A DNA stretch of 64,000 nt from Nostoc linckia z4 (GCF_002608075.1 NZ_LAHA01000005.1:152292-216291); one strand, 5' to 3'. Positions 28,555 through 39,081 are shown, counted from the first letter of the stretch. Notes: generated by a model from the letters alone, not told the origin. Numbers and translations are program-made.

Positions 28555-28914
28555 ATGACAGAGAACTCTTTTAGTCAGCTCATTGCCCACATTAGCGTAC
28601 AGGAACTATCACAACGTCTCGCTTCAGGGGATCCAAGCATACAGCTAGTAGATGTACGCGAACCACAAGAATTGGCGATCGCTAGAATTGAGGGCTTTGT
28701 TAACTTACCTTTAAGTGAATTTCCCGAATGGGGCGATCAAGTACCGACTATCTTCAACCCCCAAGCTGAAACCCTTGTGCTGTGTCACCACGGTATCCGT
28801 TCTGCTCAGATGTGTCAGTGGTTAATTGCTCAAGGCTTCACTAATGTGCAAAATATTTCAGGCGGTATTGATGCCTATTCTAAATTAGTAGACCCTTCGA
28901 TTCCCCAGTATTAG
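28555..28914 (+). CDS. Rhodanese-like sulfurtransferase domain protein
   Basis: A 119-residue single rhodanese domain. LVDVREPQEL at 31-40 and the active-site loop CHHGIRSAQM with Cys77 are intact, so persulfide transfer is plausible. No signal peptide; cytoplasmic. A divergent gene pair with the DUF3352 gene (163 bp apart). Confidence 0.9.
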   Translation: MTENSFSQLIAHISVQELSQRLASGDPSIQLVDVREPQELAIARIEGFVNLPLSEFPEWGDQVPTIFNPQAETLVLCHHGIRSAQMCQWLIAQGFTNVQNISGGIDAYSKLVDPSIPQY

Positions 28915-29529
28915 GGAATTCCAAAAAATAAATAACAGCAGATGACTGTTAACTGTTAACGGTTCCCAGTCAACAGTCAAAATTAGCAATAGACTTTTAA
29001 CAGAAGTGGGGAAAAGGGTAAGGGGTAAAGGGGAAAGGGCAAATAAATAAAAACCCTTTTCCCGGTTGGTGAGCTTGTCGAACCATTAACCTTTTCCCTT
29101 TCCCCCCTCTTGCAAAAGGTCTAATGTTATTGTAAAACCAGCCGTCAATCAATTTGGGGGTTTCTTGGGGAAGCTTGGAACCTTACATAGGATGGAGATT
29201 TATTCAGTTTTTAATTCCTAATTTAGCAGCGATCGCTACAAAAATACGTATTCGCTAATACTGTTCGCAATATATAGTTGTGCAAAAATACGGTTATAAA
29301 GCTATGAACTTGTAGATTAAGATAGTCGCTCTTTATAGCCAAAAATAAAATTATGTTTGCAGCAGAGCTTCCACCGTATCATACGCAGACTTTAAAAGTA
29401 TTTATCACAATATAATTGTATAATCTATTAAATTAATTAATTAATTATTAATAATTTTGTTTAGGATCGAATCCTCAACTTTTTCCAATCCAATTTTGAT
29501 TAAAATTTGCACTCAGCAAAGCATACTCT
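28915..29529. other. Intergenic, hrcA leader
   Basis: 615 bp without a gene. Contents: TTAACTGTTAAC-type repeats (28940-28980), a GC-rich dispersed repeat at 29010-29105 (identical for 38 bases, 29061-29098, to 2761-2798), and an AT-rich leader to hrcA. No CIRCE element (TTAGCACTC-N9-GAGTGCTAA) was found. Confidence 0.6.
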
Positions 29530-30627
29530 ATGGAAGTCCAGTTGACCAATCGACAACAGCATATACTTTGGGCTACAGTACGTCATTACATAGCTACGGC
29601 AGAGCCTGTTGGTTCAAAGGCTTTGGTGGAAGAGTACGATTTGGGTGTTAGCTCAGCAACGATTCGTAATGTCATGGGTGTTTTAGAAAAGTCTGGGTTA
29701 CTTTACCAACCACACACTTCTGCGGGAAGAGTACCTTCAGACTCAGGGTATCGCATTTATGTTGACCAGCTAATTACACCTTCTCTGAAAGACGTTACGC
29801 GAACAGAAATATTAGCAAAAGAAGTAGAAGTGGCACTGCAAAAGCGCCTACATTGGGAAGATTGGAGTTTAGAAACTTTGCTGCAAGGAGCTGCACAAAT
29901 TTTAGCAACCTTGAGCGGCTGCATTAGCTTGATTACCATGCCTCAAACCACTACAGCACTGGTGCGACATCTACAATTAGTGCAAATTGACGCCGGAAAA
30001 ATCATGCTGATTGTAGTGACTGATAATTATGAAACACACTCCAAATTAATGGATTTGTCGCTAGCACCAGAGGAAACACAACGCGAACCAGAAGTAATAG
30101 ATCGCGAATTGCAAATTGTTTCTAACTTTTTGAATAGTCACTTACGAGGGCGGAGTTTGTTAGAATTAGCCTCTCTCGACTGGAGTCAATTAGATCGAGA
30201 ATTCCAACGCTACGGCGAATTTCTCAAAACTTCAGTTGCAGAATTGACTCGTCGCACTCTAGCGCCCACTGCAACACAAATTATGGTTAGAGGTGTTGCA
30301 GAAGTTTTGCGTCAGCCGGAATTCTCGCAGTTACAACAAGTACAAACAATTATCCACCTCCTGGAAGAAGAACAAGACCAGCTATGGCGATTAATATTTG
30401 AGGAATCAGAGTCAGAAGATTTGGGTAAGTCCAAGGTAACCGTTCGCATTGGTGCAGAAAATCCCTTAGAACCGATACGTACTTGTAGTTTGATTTCTTC
30501 TACCTATCGCCGAGGTTCAATACCTGTGGGTAGTGTAGGAGTTTTAGGGCCAACACGCCTAGATTATGAAAGTGCGATCGCTGTTGTCGCTGCTGCTGCT
30601 GATTACCTTTCAGAAGCTTTCAGTTAA
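29530..30627 (+). CDS. hrcA: Heat-inducible transcription repressor HrcA
   Basis: A 365-residue HrcA. The N-terminal winged helix (residues 1-75, [18 protein letters not shown] and [16 protein letters not shown]) recognises CIRCE operators in front of groESL-type genes; [17 protein letters not shown] links to the GAF-like core. The C-terminal [10 protein letters not shown]...[13 protein letters not shown] segment is conserved. Full length. GroEL is not in the window. A DUF2834 membrane protein follows after 12 bp and is likely co-transcribed. Confidence 0.95.
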   Translation: MEVQLTNRQQHILWATVRHYIATAEPVGSKALVEEYDLGVSSATIRNVMGVLEKSGLLYQPHTSAGRVPSDSGYRIYVDQLITPSLKDVTRTEILAKEVEVALQKRLHWEDWSLETLLQGAAQILATLSGCISLITMPQTTTALVRHLQLVQIDAGKIMLIVVTDNYETHSKLMDLSLAPEETQREPEVIDRELQIVSNFLNSHLRGRSLLELASLDWSQLDREFQRYGEFLKTSVAELTRRTLAPTATQIMVRGVAEVLRQPEFSQLQQVQTIIHLLEEEQDQLWRLIFEESESEDLGKSKVTVRIGAENPLEPIRTCSLISSTYRRGSIPVGSVGVLGPTRLDYESAIAVVAAAADYLSEAFS

Positions 30628-30639
30628 TTTACAGAGATT

Positions 30640-31317
30640 ATGGTGAGAAAAATTGCCTTTGGATTACTATGGCTGGGATTCATTTTCTATGCGTTTATCC
30701 TCTCGCCTCCCCAACAACCAGGCACATTCGAGTTGATTAAAAACCTTTCTCTTGGTCAATGGCAAGGTATTAATCCATTAGTAATAGCCCTATTCAACCT
30801 CATGGGGGTTTGGCCCCTCATCTACAGCGCAGTAGTGTTTATCGATGGTAGAGGGCAAAAAATACCTGCTTGGCTATTTGCGATCGCTTCTTTTGGGGTT
30901 GGTGCTTTTGCCCTATTGCCCTACTTAGCCCTTAGAGAACCAAATCAAAAATTTGTTGGTCAAAAGAATACTTTCTTCAAGCTGCTAGATTCTCGTGTAA
31001 CTGGTTATGTTCTGACTTTAACTGCTGTGATTCTGGTTACCTACGGTTTAACACAAGGAGATTGGACAGATTTTATCCAACAGTGGCAAACTAACCGCTT
31101 CATTCACGTCATGAGCCTAGATTTCTGTTTACTTTCCCTATTATTTCCGACATTAGTAAAAGATGATATGGCACGGCGTGGTTGGGAAAATCACCAAATG
31201 CTATGGATAACAGCCTTAATACCACTATTTGGCCCATTGATTTACTTATGTGTGCGTCCATCTCTACTAGAAGTTGATGCACAAAACATAACCGCTAAGC
31301 AACCAGCAGCGAATTAA
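30640..31317 (+). CDS. DUF2834 membrane protein
   Basis: A 225-residue protein with six or so hydrophobic segments (5-22, 48-66, 78-96, 119-137, 155-172, 187-205). The WITALIPLFGPLIYLCVRP end fits DUF2834-type proteins found in cyanobacteria and plastids. Function unknown. Starts 12 bp after hrcA. Confidence 0.78.
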   Translation: MVRKIAFGLLWLGFIFYAFILSPPQQPGTFELIKNLSLGQWQGINPLVIALFNLMGVWPLIYSAVVFIDGRGQKIPAWLFAIASFGVGAFALLPYLALREPNQKFVGQKNTFFKLLDSRVTGYVLTLTAVILVTYGLTQGDWTDFIQQWQTNRFIHVMSLDFCLLSLLFPTLVKDDMARRGWENHQMLWITALIPLFGPLIYLCVRPSLLEVDAQNITAKQPAAN

Positions 31318-31800
31318 AAAATTTGGTCTTGCCTAATAATTCAATAGTTGAGGTTGACGGAGGGATGGTGGATTATGTAATCCCAAAAATTCGTAATTGC
31401 AATTTAGTATCTAATAGCTTAACATTACTTAATATTTATAAGAGCGGCCAATCATATTATTTATAATGCTTATTTGTTATTTATTCTCAATAAACATATC
31501 TTTTCAAATACAATAGGACTTACACAAGTACTACTTTTTCATTGCGGCCGAAACGAAGTTAAGGGAAGCAATCCCAAAGTTTTTGGCAATTACTCCTCTA
31601 CAAAACGCTTGTCTGGGACAACCTGCGCGAACGCTTAGCTTGCTTGTCTATTCTTTAGTTTACTGTCGCACGTCATACCAATTCACCAAAATATTGGTAC
31701 ACATACAACAACTCGTAGGGGCGAACTGCTGTTGGCCCATACTCAAAGGCTGTGCTTTGGGGGTGCGTAAATTCTAAGAAAAAATTTTTTCTCAAAGTAC
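31318..31800. other. psbA upstream region with degenerate repeat
   Basis: AT-rich leader region. 31515 to about 31680 is a decayed member of the AGGACTTACGCAA family (AGGACTTACACAA start, GAAGCAATCCCAAAG, GACAACCTGCGCGAACGC). No other gene was recognised. Confidence 0.55.
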
Positions 31801-31830
31801 TTTACAAAAATAAATACTTTGTTTTAAGAT
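31801..31830 (+). promoter_or_regulatory. psbA promoter
   Basis: TTTACA (31801-31806) and TAAGAT (31825-31830) with 18-bp spacing form a sigma70-type promoter. The resulting leader of about 55 nt contains a small stem, AGGTAG/CTACCT at 31839-31856. Confidence 0.65.
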
Positions 31831-31836
31831 ATGTAA

Positions 31837-32976
<1,140 letters not shown>

Positions 32977-33015
32977 TCGTTGCCTTAGTCAACTGAACTG
33001 AAAATTAAATAGAAT

Positions 33016-33048
33016 CAAAAGCGCCCTCCTTGATGGAGGGTGCTTTTT
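33016..33048 (+). terminator. psbA rho-independent terminator
   Basis: AAAAGCGCCCTCC and GGAGGGTGCTTTTT form a strong stem with a short loop and a T-run, 40 bp after the psbA stop. Confidence 0.92.
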
Positions 33049-33120
33049 AGTGTCAGTGAAGAATGCGATTCAATTGTTTGGGAACCCTGCTTAAGACAGA
33101 TTAGGGAACTCCAAAAAATC

Positions 33121-33203
33121 AGGACTTACGCACAGGTAACGGAAAATCGAACCGCGGAGAATAGGTAGAAATAAGAGTTTCAGAGAGTTTTTGCGTAAGT
33201 CCT
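33121..33203. repeat. TIR element, AGGACTTACGCA family (83 bp)
   Basis: Twelve-base exact inverted ends AGGACTTACGCA / TGCGTAAGTCCT enclose 59 bp unrelated to the other members. Confidence 0.8.
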
Positions 33204-33297
33204 AAAATAAATTATTCCGGTTAAAGAGTTGACTGTTGACTCTTAACTGTCAACCGTCAACGGTCTTCTATGAAATATTTTTTTACTTGAAAGTGCC
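33204..33297. repeat. Dispersed ~94-bp repeat
   Basis: Begins AAAATAAATTATTC and ends near GAAATATTTTTTTACTTG, roughly inverted with respect to each other; the centre has TTGACTGT units. Nearly the same as 35148-35241; directly abuts the preceding TIR element and reaches the PEP-CTERM stop. Confidence 0.7.
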
Positions 33298-33302
33298 TTA
33301 AA

Positions 33303-34142
33303 TTATCTTCTTCGGGAAAATCCTAACTTCTTGTTTATGAGCAAGCTACCAAGTCCAAGGAATGCCAGAGCAAAGTTAGTATTGGGTTCTGGTACTGAGG
33401 TGGCGTTATCAAGTGACTGAAATCGAATAAAATCCAATTCATAAGCTGAATTCACACAACAATTGGGGAAAAAAATGCTGTCATTAGACCCGTCGCCAAA
33501 TGCCACAGTACCAACCACACTTTCGTCTTGTGGTGTTACACCAGTACGTGTTAGCACAGGAGTTGCAGTACCGGCAATAATGTCGTCAAAAGATTTATCC
33601 ACGTAGACATTCAGATTGCCATCTGTATAGCTAATTGCATATTCATGAAAAACAGAAGTGTCGATTGCGAAGCTATCCCCTACTAAGTCAGACCACTGTA
33701 TACTGTTTTCGCCTATAGTTAATGAATTAGCCCGATCTAAGTTAGAACCCAAATAATTACCATTTGTGTCAAAAAATTGTTGTGCAAAGGGTGATAAACC
33801 CAAGCCATAGTCAAAAGAATTGAAAGAAGAACGCAGTACTTTTACACCCATCGAAATTATATAGTTAGTAGCATTAATGTTTCTGCTATACAGATGAACT
33901 GCTGTTCCGGTAGTACTAACACTTAATACATCACTGGGTTTACCAGTTAATTGTGGTATTACTGTTATCGTATCGTTCGGTAATTCTCCCAGAAAACTGT
34001 CTAATTGCCAACCAACAGCGTCGGGTGTACCACTTCCGTCAAAGAGAAATGTTGCTGCTTGTGCTGCATAAGGTAAACTCACACTAGCGCAACCGAGAAC
34101 AACACCTATAGTGGAAATACCCAGTTTTTGAGTTAATTTCAT
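33303..34142 (-). CDS. PEP-CTERM sorting domain protein
   Basis: A 279-residue exported protein. Residues 1-30 are a signal peptide (VSLPYAAQA/ATF). The body is beta-rich with FLFDGSG, WSDLVGDSF and YTDGNLNVYVD strands similar to lectin/LamG-like folds. The C-terminus is a sorting signal: VPEPN, a hydrophobic helix (FALAFLGLGSLLI) and Arg-rich end. Such proteins are processed by an exosortase, which is not in this window. Possibly extracellular-matrix associated. Confidence 0.82.
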   Translation of the reverse strand: MKLTQKLGISTIGVVLGCASVSLPYAAQAATFLFDGSGTPDAVGWQLDSFLGELPNDTITVIPQLTGKPSDVLSVSTTGTAVHLYSRNINATNYIISMGVKVLRSSFNSFDYGLGLSPFAQQFFDTNGNYLGSNLDRANSLTIGENSIQWSDLVGDSFAIDTSVFHEYAISYTDGNLNVYVDKSFDDIIAGTATPVLTRTGVTPQDESVVGTVAFGDGSNDSIFFPNCCVNSAYELDFIRFQSLDNATSVPEPNTNFALAFLGLGSLLINKKLGFSRRR

Positions 34143-34344
34143 GAGAAAATTTTGACAATTAAAATTGGATAATTTCGGTATTAAGTATTTTTACCATAAA
34201 TATAAGTAGAACAGGGTAAATAATTAAAGGTTTGTAGTGAGAACTTTGGTTCTCAAAAAAGGACTAAAGTCCTTACTACGAAATGAATCTTATTTTTTAC
34301 ATTACTTAATATAGTTTGGTTTTTTCAAGTCGTTCTATTTAAAT
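34143..34344. repeat. Hairpin repeat region
   Basis: 34231-34283 contains paired segments GTAGT...ACTAC around AGGACTAAAGTCCT; the same AGGACTAAAGTCCTTACTACGAA hairpin half is found inside 58786-58907. Remainder AT-rich. Confidence 0.6.
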
Positions 34345-34472
34345 AGGACTTACGCAACGCCGATATTGTCATTGCGACCGAAACGGAGTGTAGGGAGGCA
34401 ATCCCAGCGTCAGGGGGGATTACTTCCCTATCGCTCGTAATGACCGAATTACGTTATTTTTGCGTAAGTCCT
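34345..34472. repeat. TIR element, AGGACTTACGCAA family (128 bp)
   Basis: Perfect 13-base inverted ends (AGGACTTACGCAA / TTGCGTAAGTCCT). The interior matches 5261-5428 but lacks about 40 bp of it. Non-coding; no clear target duplication. Confidence 0.85.
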
Positions 34473-34571
34473 GTTAAACAAATAATGTAAAATACAAAAG
34501 TTTAAAACCCCGAGCGAGACTGGCTTTTACCTCCTGCTTCCTGCTTCTACTTATCAGGGACAAGAATCAAC

Positions 34572-35129
34572 ATGAAACGAGCCTTATTAGTAATCGATGT
34601 TCAGAACGAATACTTCACTGGTAAACTACCAATAACCTATCCATCAGGAAGTTTAGATAATATTCTTCGAGTAATGAATATTGCTCAAGAGCGAAATATA
34701 CCTGTGATTGTTGTTAGACATACACAACCGCTAGAAAACTCTCCCATTTTTCAAAAGGGAAGTCCAGAGTGGGAGCTTCATCCGGAAATTGCCAAATATC
34801 CCTACGATCTCCTGATCGAGAAAAATTTGCCAGGAAGTTTTACAGCAACAGAATTAGAAGCTTGGCTCAGAGAGAGGAATATTGATACCGTCGTTATCTC
34901 TGGATACATGACCCAAATGTGTTGTGACACAACCGCCAGACAAGCCGCCCATTTGGGTTTTTCTGTAGAGTTTCTTGCTGACGCCACAGGAACCCTTGGA
35001 TTTCAAAATAATGGAGGTAGTGCTACTGATGAAGAACTTCATCGAGCAACTTTAGTTGCCCAAGATACTTTTATAAGTCAGGTAATCAATACTTCTAAAT
35101 GGATTAATAATCTTGAAAATACCAAATGA
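34572..35129 (+). CDS. Isochorismatase-family cysteine hydrolase
   Basis: A 185-residue hydrolase with the Asp-Lys-Cys triad: Asp9 in [11 protein letters not shown], Lys84 in [11 protein letters not shown] and Cys117 in [16 protein letters not shown]. The family hydrolyses C-N bonds in nicotinamide, N-carbamoylsarcosine and related compounds, or isochorismate; this substrate is not predictable. Monocistronic. Confidence 0.9.
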   Translation: MKRALLVIDVQNEYFTGKLPITYPSGSLDNILRVMNIAQERNIPVIVVRHTQPLENSPIFQKGSPEWELHPEIAKYPYDLLIEKNLPGSFTATELEAWLRERNIDTVVISGYMTQMCCDTTARQAAHLGFSVEFLADATGTLGFQNNGGSATDEELHRATLVAQDTFISQVINTSKWINNLENTK

Positions 35130-35147
35130 GCCTAAAGCGTAACTGTG

Positions 35148-35241
35148 AAAATAAATTATTCAGGTTAAGGTATTGACTGTTAACTGTTAACTATGAACAG
35201 TCAACACTCTTCTATGGAATATTTTTTTAGTTGGAAATCCC
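35148..35241. repeat. Dispersed ~94-bp repeat
   Basis: Second full copy of the repeat at 33204-33297, ending TATGGAATATTTTTTTAG and TTGGAAATCCC. Lies 18 bp after the hydrolase stop. Confidence 0.7.
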
Positions 35242-35320
35242 AAACTAAATTTTTGGCTAGGCTAAAAAATGTTGGATTTTAGATTAACCCCATATCGTCG
35301 ATGCTGGGGCTTGAATTTTT

Positions 35321-35350
35321 TAGGGTAGTACAACTAGCTGTACTACCCTA
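35321..35350. repeat. Perfect inverted repeat
   Basis: TAGGGTAGTACA and TGTACTACCCTA with a six-base loop; preceded by CCCCA...TGGGG and T-run (35288-35320), which could terminate the hydrolase transcript. Confidence 0.65.
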
Positions 35351-35361
35351 CTACGTAAATG

Positions 35362-35570
35362 ATTTATGAGACAATAGGGTTTGGTTAAAGGGAAAAGGGG
35401 GAAGGGGAAAGGGGAAAGGTTTTAAATACATCCTTTACCCCTTACCCCTTAACCCCTTCGGGGTTCGCCAGTCGCTCATGGGGGAAACCCCCAAGACCGC
35501 GCTGGCTCACCTTTTCCCAGACCACAAGGGAAGTTCATACTGCTTATCTGAACCGTATTGATTTATGAGA
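35362..35570. mobile_element. Non-autonomous element with 10-bp target duplication, copy 1
   Basis: A 189-bp element (35372-35560) begins CAATAGGG and ends CGTATTG, with imperfect 13-base inverted ends (10 of 13 match). Exact ATTTATGAGA duplicates flank it at 35362-35371 and 35561-35570. The interior has GGGGAAAGG modules, then a GC-rich segment with AACCCCTTCGGGGTT and CATGGGGGAAACCCCC hairpins, shared almost identically with 58488-58662. No open frame of note. The right duplicate contains the stop codon of the TauD-like gene. Confidence 0.88.
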
Positions 35571-36531
35571 GTACTGGCTGGGCTTCCAGTTGCTGGGCTT
35601 TGTTCTTCAAAACAGTTGGTAATTCGCTGTTGAAAGCCTCACCTTCAACCACTTGGGAGCGGAAACCGTCAACTCCAACTGGAACGTCGCCGGTGATGGT
35701 GGTGCGGTAGAGTACGCGCTCGACTTCTATATGATCTAGATCTTGAGGTGCTAAATGTGAGGTGGCGCGGTTATCCCAGAAGGCAATATCACCATTGTTC
35801 CAGCGGAAGCGGGTGGTGTAAGCAGGCTTGGTAATCTGGTTGAAGAATAATTCAAGCAGCAAGTCGCTTTCTTGTCGTGACACGTCAAGAATGTGGGAGG
35901 TAAAGCCAGGGTTTACAAACAACGCACGTTCGCCGGTTTCTGGATGAACCCGAACAACTGGATGAATGGAAACCAAAGGATTGGCCGCAATGCGTTGGGC
36001 AATCTTGCTGTTGCTAGGCAAATTCAAACGCGCATTAAAACGATGTTCGGCTTTAAGTGTGTCTGCAAGGGCGCGCACGGGTGCTGATAAACCCTCGTAA
36101 GCTGCAACCAAATTAGTCCACTGTGTGTCACCACCAATGCTGGGAACGTTAACCGCACGCAAAATTGATGCCGCAGGGGGGTTGACAACGGCAGTCACAT
36201 CTGTATGCCAGCGGCTTTCGTAGCTGGAACGCCGTAGACCGTTACGCTTTTCGTAGCGACTGCGGTCAATGGGTAGGATTTGTGAGAAACCTTCGATAGG
36301 CTCATCTTCGTGTGGATGTGCGTAGGTTACTTCGCCGAAACGAGCTGTGAAGGCGATTTGTGCAGCGTGGTCAATGTTCTGATTCCGAAAGAATACAACT
36401 TTCCACTTCAATAGTGTTTGCCGAATTTCTTGGACTGCTTCATCGTGCAGAGGACGCGAAAGATCCACGCCACTAATTTCAGCACCGATGAAACCAGACA
36501 CTGGTTTGACTTCAATATGCTTGTAGCTCAT
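35563..36531 (-). CDS. TauD/TfdA-family Fe(II)/2-oxoglutarate dioxygenase
   Basis: A 322-residue dioxygenase. The iron ligands are His109 and Asp111 (SRWHTDVT) and His259 (RATSHLAPQ); Arg272/276 in ERVLYR binds 2-oxoglutarate. It resembles taurine/alkylsulfate dioxygenases that release sulfite from organosulfonates, but substrate is not certain and no sulfonate transporter is nearby. The stop codon (35563-35565) lies within a 10-bp target duplication created by a mobile repeat. A 12-base inverted repeat lies about 100 bp upstream. Confidence 0.9.
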   Translation of the reverse strand: MSYKHIEVKPVSGFIGAEISGVDLSRPLHDEAVQEIRQTLLKWKVVFFRNQNIDHAAQIAFTARFGEVTYAHPHEDEPIEGFSQILPIDRSRYEKRNGLRRSSYESRWHTDVTAVVNPPAASILRAVNVPSIGGDTQWTNLVAAYEGLSAPVRALADTLKAEHRFNARLNLPSNSKIAQRIAANPLVSIHPVVRVHPETGERALFVNPGFTSHILDVSRQESDLLLELFFNQITKPAYTTRFRWNNGDIAFWDNRATSHLAPQDLDHIEVERVLYRTTITGDVPVGVDGFRSQVVEGEAFNSELPTVLKNKAQQLEAQPVLS

Positions 36532-36631
36532 GTAAATTCTCCAGAGTTCAATCTGTTGAGGAGTTTTCGTAAAGTCCGCTTCCTTTGGTTGCTATCTACG
36601 GTAATCAAAGGAAGCGATCGCAACTCAAAAA

Positions 36632-36665
36632 ATTATACGGTAACTTGATAGATTTACCGTATAAT
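36632..36665 (-). promoter_or_regulatory. Long inverted repeat upstream of dioxygenase gene
   Basis: ATTATACGGTAA and TTACCGTATAAT, exact inverses, flank ten bases; a TTATACG half-site follows at 36677-36683. The size fits a dimeric repressor operator. No regulator gene is adjacent. Confidence 0.5.
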
Positions 36666-36772
36666 AAATGTAAAGTTATACGAATCAGAAAACTCCAAAA
36701 AATAGATTGTTCCAATCTAGGTCGTTGACTCTTGAGTGTTCACAGTCAACGATCGAGCATTTGAAGTAACCA

Positions 36773-36799
36773 TAAAGACGTTGCAATGCAACGTCTTTA
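36773..36799. repeat. GACGTTGCA palindrome
   Basis: TAAAGACGTTGCA and its exact inverse around one base, three bases after the mnmA stop; same core as 11233-11261. The A/T ends could give bidirectional termination. Confidence 0.75.
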
Positions 36800-36801
36800 A
36801 A

Positions 36802-37857
36802 TTAGATAAACTGTTCGATAATTCCGCCACCTAAGACTTTTTCTCCGTCGTACCACACCGCAGCTTGGCCTGGTGTGATGCTGAATTGCGGTTCATCAAA
36901 TACCAAGCGCACGCGGGAGTTTTCCAGAGGAATCACCGTTACGGGTGTAGGTGTGGAACGATAGCGAATTTGCACTTCGGCATGAATTGGAGTTGATGGT
37001 TCGGCAATAGAAACCCAATTTACTCGTCCTACAGTACATTCTGGCTGAGTTACTTTAGTGCGATCGCCAACGACAACTCGATTATTCACCGCATCTAATT
37101 CAACCACATACAACGGTTCCGGAGCGGCAATTCCTAAACCCTTGCGTTGTCCAATAGTGTAGTGATGAACGCCATCATGTTTTCCCAAAATTTTGCCCGT
37201 GGTATCCACAATATCGCCTGGTTTGGGAGCTAAATATTTATCTAGAAATGCCCGCATGGAACCATTACTTTCCACCAAGCATAAGTCTTGACTTTCTGGT
37301 TTATCAGCAGTTTGTAAACCATATTCAGCAGCGATACGACGGGTATCAGTTTTTTCCAATTCACCCAAAGGAAATATACTTGCTTCTAGTAAATCTTGAG
37401 ATAAATCATAAAGGAAATAAGACTGGTCTTTGTTGCGGTCAACAGCCCTTAGTAACTGGTAACGTCCAGTAACTTCATCATAATTAATTCGGGCATAATG
37501 ACCAGTGGCAATGCCATCGCATCCCAATTTTTCGCGGGCATATTGTACCATTGGCCCAAACTTCACAGTTTTATTGCACTGAGAACAAGGCAAAGGCGTA
37601 ATTCCAGCGCTGTAACCAGTCACCAAATAATCGACAATATTCGTTTGGAAGACATCCCGAATATCCACAATTTCGTGGGTAATGCCCAGTTGTTCGCAAA
37701 TACCAGCCGCGTCGATCATACCTTCAGAGCAACATTGGCCTTTGCCTTTCATCAGCCAAAGGGTCAAACCAATTACTTCATAGCCCTGATGGTACAGGAT
37801 AGCAGCGGCGGTGGAACTGTCAACACCACCCGAAAGACCGACGACGACTTTTTTCAT
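36802..37857 (-). CDS. mnmA: tRNA 2-thiouridine(34) synthase MnmA
   Basis: 351 residues from [11 protein letters not shown] at 37857; an in-frame upstream Met at 37911 would add 18 unrelated residues. The PP-loop SGGVDSS at 9-15 binds ATP, and the catalytic cysteines are Cys94 ([10 protein letters not shown]) and Cys193 (SQDLC). GQRKGLG and the C-terminal beta barrel follow. It installs sulfur at U34 of tRNA-Glu, Gln and Lys in the cytoplasm. Confidence 0.95.
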   Translation of the reverse strand: MKKVVVGLSGGVDSSTAAAILYHQGYEVIGLTLWLMKGKGQCCSEGMIDAAGICEQLGITHEIVDIRDVFQTNIVDYLVTGYSAGITPLPCSQCNKTVKFGPMVQYAREKLGCDGIATGHYARINYDEVTGRYQLLRAVDRNKDQSYFLYDLSQDLLEASIFPLGELEKTDTRRIAAEYGLQTADKPESQDLCLVESNGSMRAFLDKYLAPKPGDIVDTTGKILGKHDGVHHYTIGQRKGLGIAAPEPLYVVELDAVNNRVVVGDRTKVTQPECTVGRVNWVSIAEPSTPIHAEVQIRYRSTPTPVTVIPLENSRVRLVFDEPQFSITPGQAAVWYDGEKVLGGGIIEQFI

Positions 37858-38181
37858 ACAAACCCAACACGGTAGTTGCGTGGTTGTCCAATTGTAGCAT
37901 AGACTCTTCAAAGCCTTGCTGACAAAGGGCTTTAGTTAACTGTTGACTGTTGACTGTTGACGGTTAAAAGTCAAGGTGAAATTCCATATCCTTTGAGGGT
38001 GGATAAGCTTAGCAGCAACCAAATAGGTAGTTGTCACTCACCTACTTATCTAAGATTAGTAACAGATGTATTGTTTAGAACCTAAATGAGGTAATTTAAC
38101 ACTAACGCTATCTAATTGCTACAACAGCAAACTAATTATTTCCTGACGTAAATTGCCATTTAGATTACTTTCTAATTAATT
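37858..38181. other. Divergent intergenic region
   Basis: Contains three GTTGACT heptamers (37930-37962) and AT-rich DNA. No operator or RNA was recognised. Confidence 0.5.
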
Positions 38182-39057
38182 ATGTCTAGTGCAATACCAA
38201 GTCAATTTATGCGATTTCAAATCTTCTCTTTGTTAATGGGAGGATGTTTTGTAGTGCTTGCCAACTCTATTCCAGCACAAGCACAAATCTCCAATAGCAA
38301 ACTGCTACTAACTCAAGAATTTGAACCTTTACCGCCAGTTCCCTTCGCTCAAGAATCGCCGCAGTTACCACCAGCCGAACCAGCACAAACCGATCAAAGC
38401 GAACAATCCTCTCAGCCCTTAGAACCAGCACAAGTTTTTCAGCCCTCACAACCAACAGAAATTTATCAACCTGAACAGAATTTTCAGCCTTCTCAACCAA
38501 CACAGTTTAGTCAATATAACCAAAACTTTGAACGCTATTTAGTTTTCGTAGATGCTAGCGATTTCCAGACCCTAGAACAAATACGTCGCCTAGAACCTAG
38601 TGCTTACGTTCGAGAATATCAAGGACGTAACGTCATTCAATCAGGAGTTTTTAGCAGAGTATCCAACGCCCAACAACGGGTGAATGAGTTACAGTCACGA
38701 GGCATTTATGGCGCAAGAATTATTAGCTTTGCTAACGGACAGGAAACAGGCTATTTTGACGCAGGTAATAGAAATAGCGATCGCCGTTCTGCAAATATCC
38801 CAAAACAAGTCTCTAGATATTTTGTAGCCATTCCCACCACTTCACAAGAATTACCTGCGATCGCTGCTCAAATTAGACAGACTTTAGCTCAATTCAGCCA
38901 AAATTTAGGACGATCTGGTGGTGTACTGGAAAGAACGCAACCACGAGGCCCCCACGTCGCAGTAGGGCCTTTTGCTGACCGAGTACAAGCAGAAGAATGG
39001 AATAAGTATCTCCGAAACATCGGATACAGAAATGCTAGGGTTTATTACGGTAAGTGA
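38182..39057 (+). CDS. Exported SPOR-like protein with Gln/Pro-rich linker
   Basis: A 291-residue protein: signal peptide 1-34 (LANSIPAQA), a low-complexity linker at 50-115 rich in Gln/Pro with repeated QPSQPT units, and a C-terminal region from about 118 with two similar beta-alpha segments (RYLVFVDASDFQTLEQIRR... and RYFVAIPTTSQELPAIAAQ...) ending GPFADRVQAEEWNKYLR, the pattern of SPOR domains that bind peptidoglycan. Likely periplasmic. Runs 24 bp ahead of nnr on the same strand. Confidence 0.72.
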   Translation: MSSAIPSQFMRFQIFSLLMGGCFVVLANSIPAQAQISNSKLLLTQEFEPLPPVPFAQESPQLPPAEPAQTDQSEQSSQPLEPAQVFQPSQPTEIYQPEQNFQPSQPTQFSQYNQNFERYLVFVDASDFQTLEQIRRLEPSAYVREYQGRNVIQSGVFSRVSNAQQRVNELQSRGIYGARIISFANGQETGYFDAGNRNSDRRSANIPKQVSRYFVAIPTTSQELPAIAAQIRQTLAQFSQNLGRSGGVLERTQPRGPHVAVGPFADRVQAEEWNKYLRNIGYRNARVYYGK

Positions 39058-39081
39058 ACAAGTTGAGAGTGGGAATTACTG

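Noticed and set aside
29466..29480. tRNA T-arm-like GATCGAATCC
   Set aside because: No cloverleaf can be drawn around it.
29457..29529. CIRCE element in front of hrcA
   Set aside because: Only a loose TTGCACTC half-site is present; no inverted partner.
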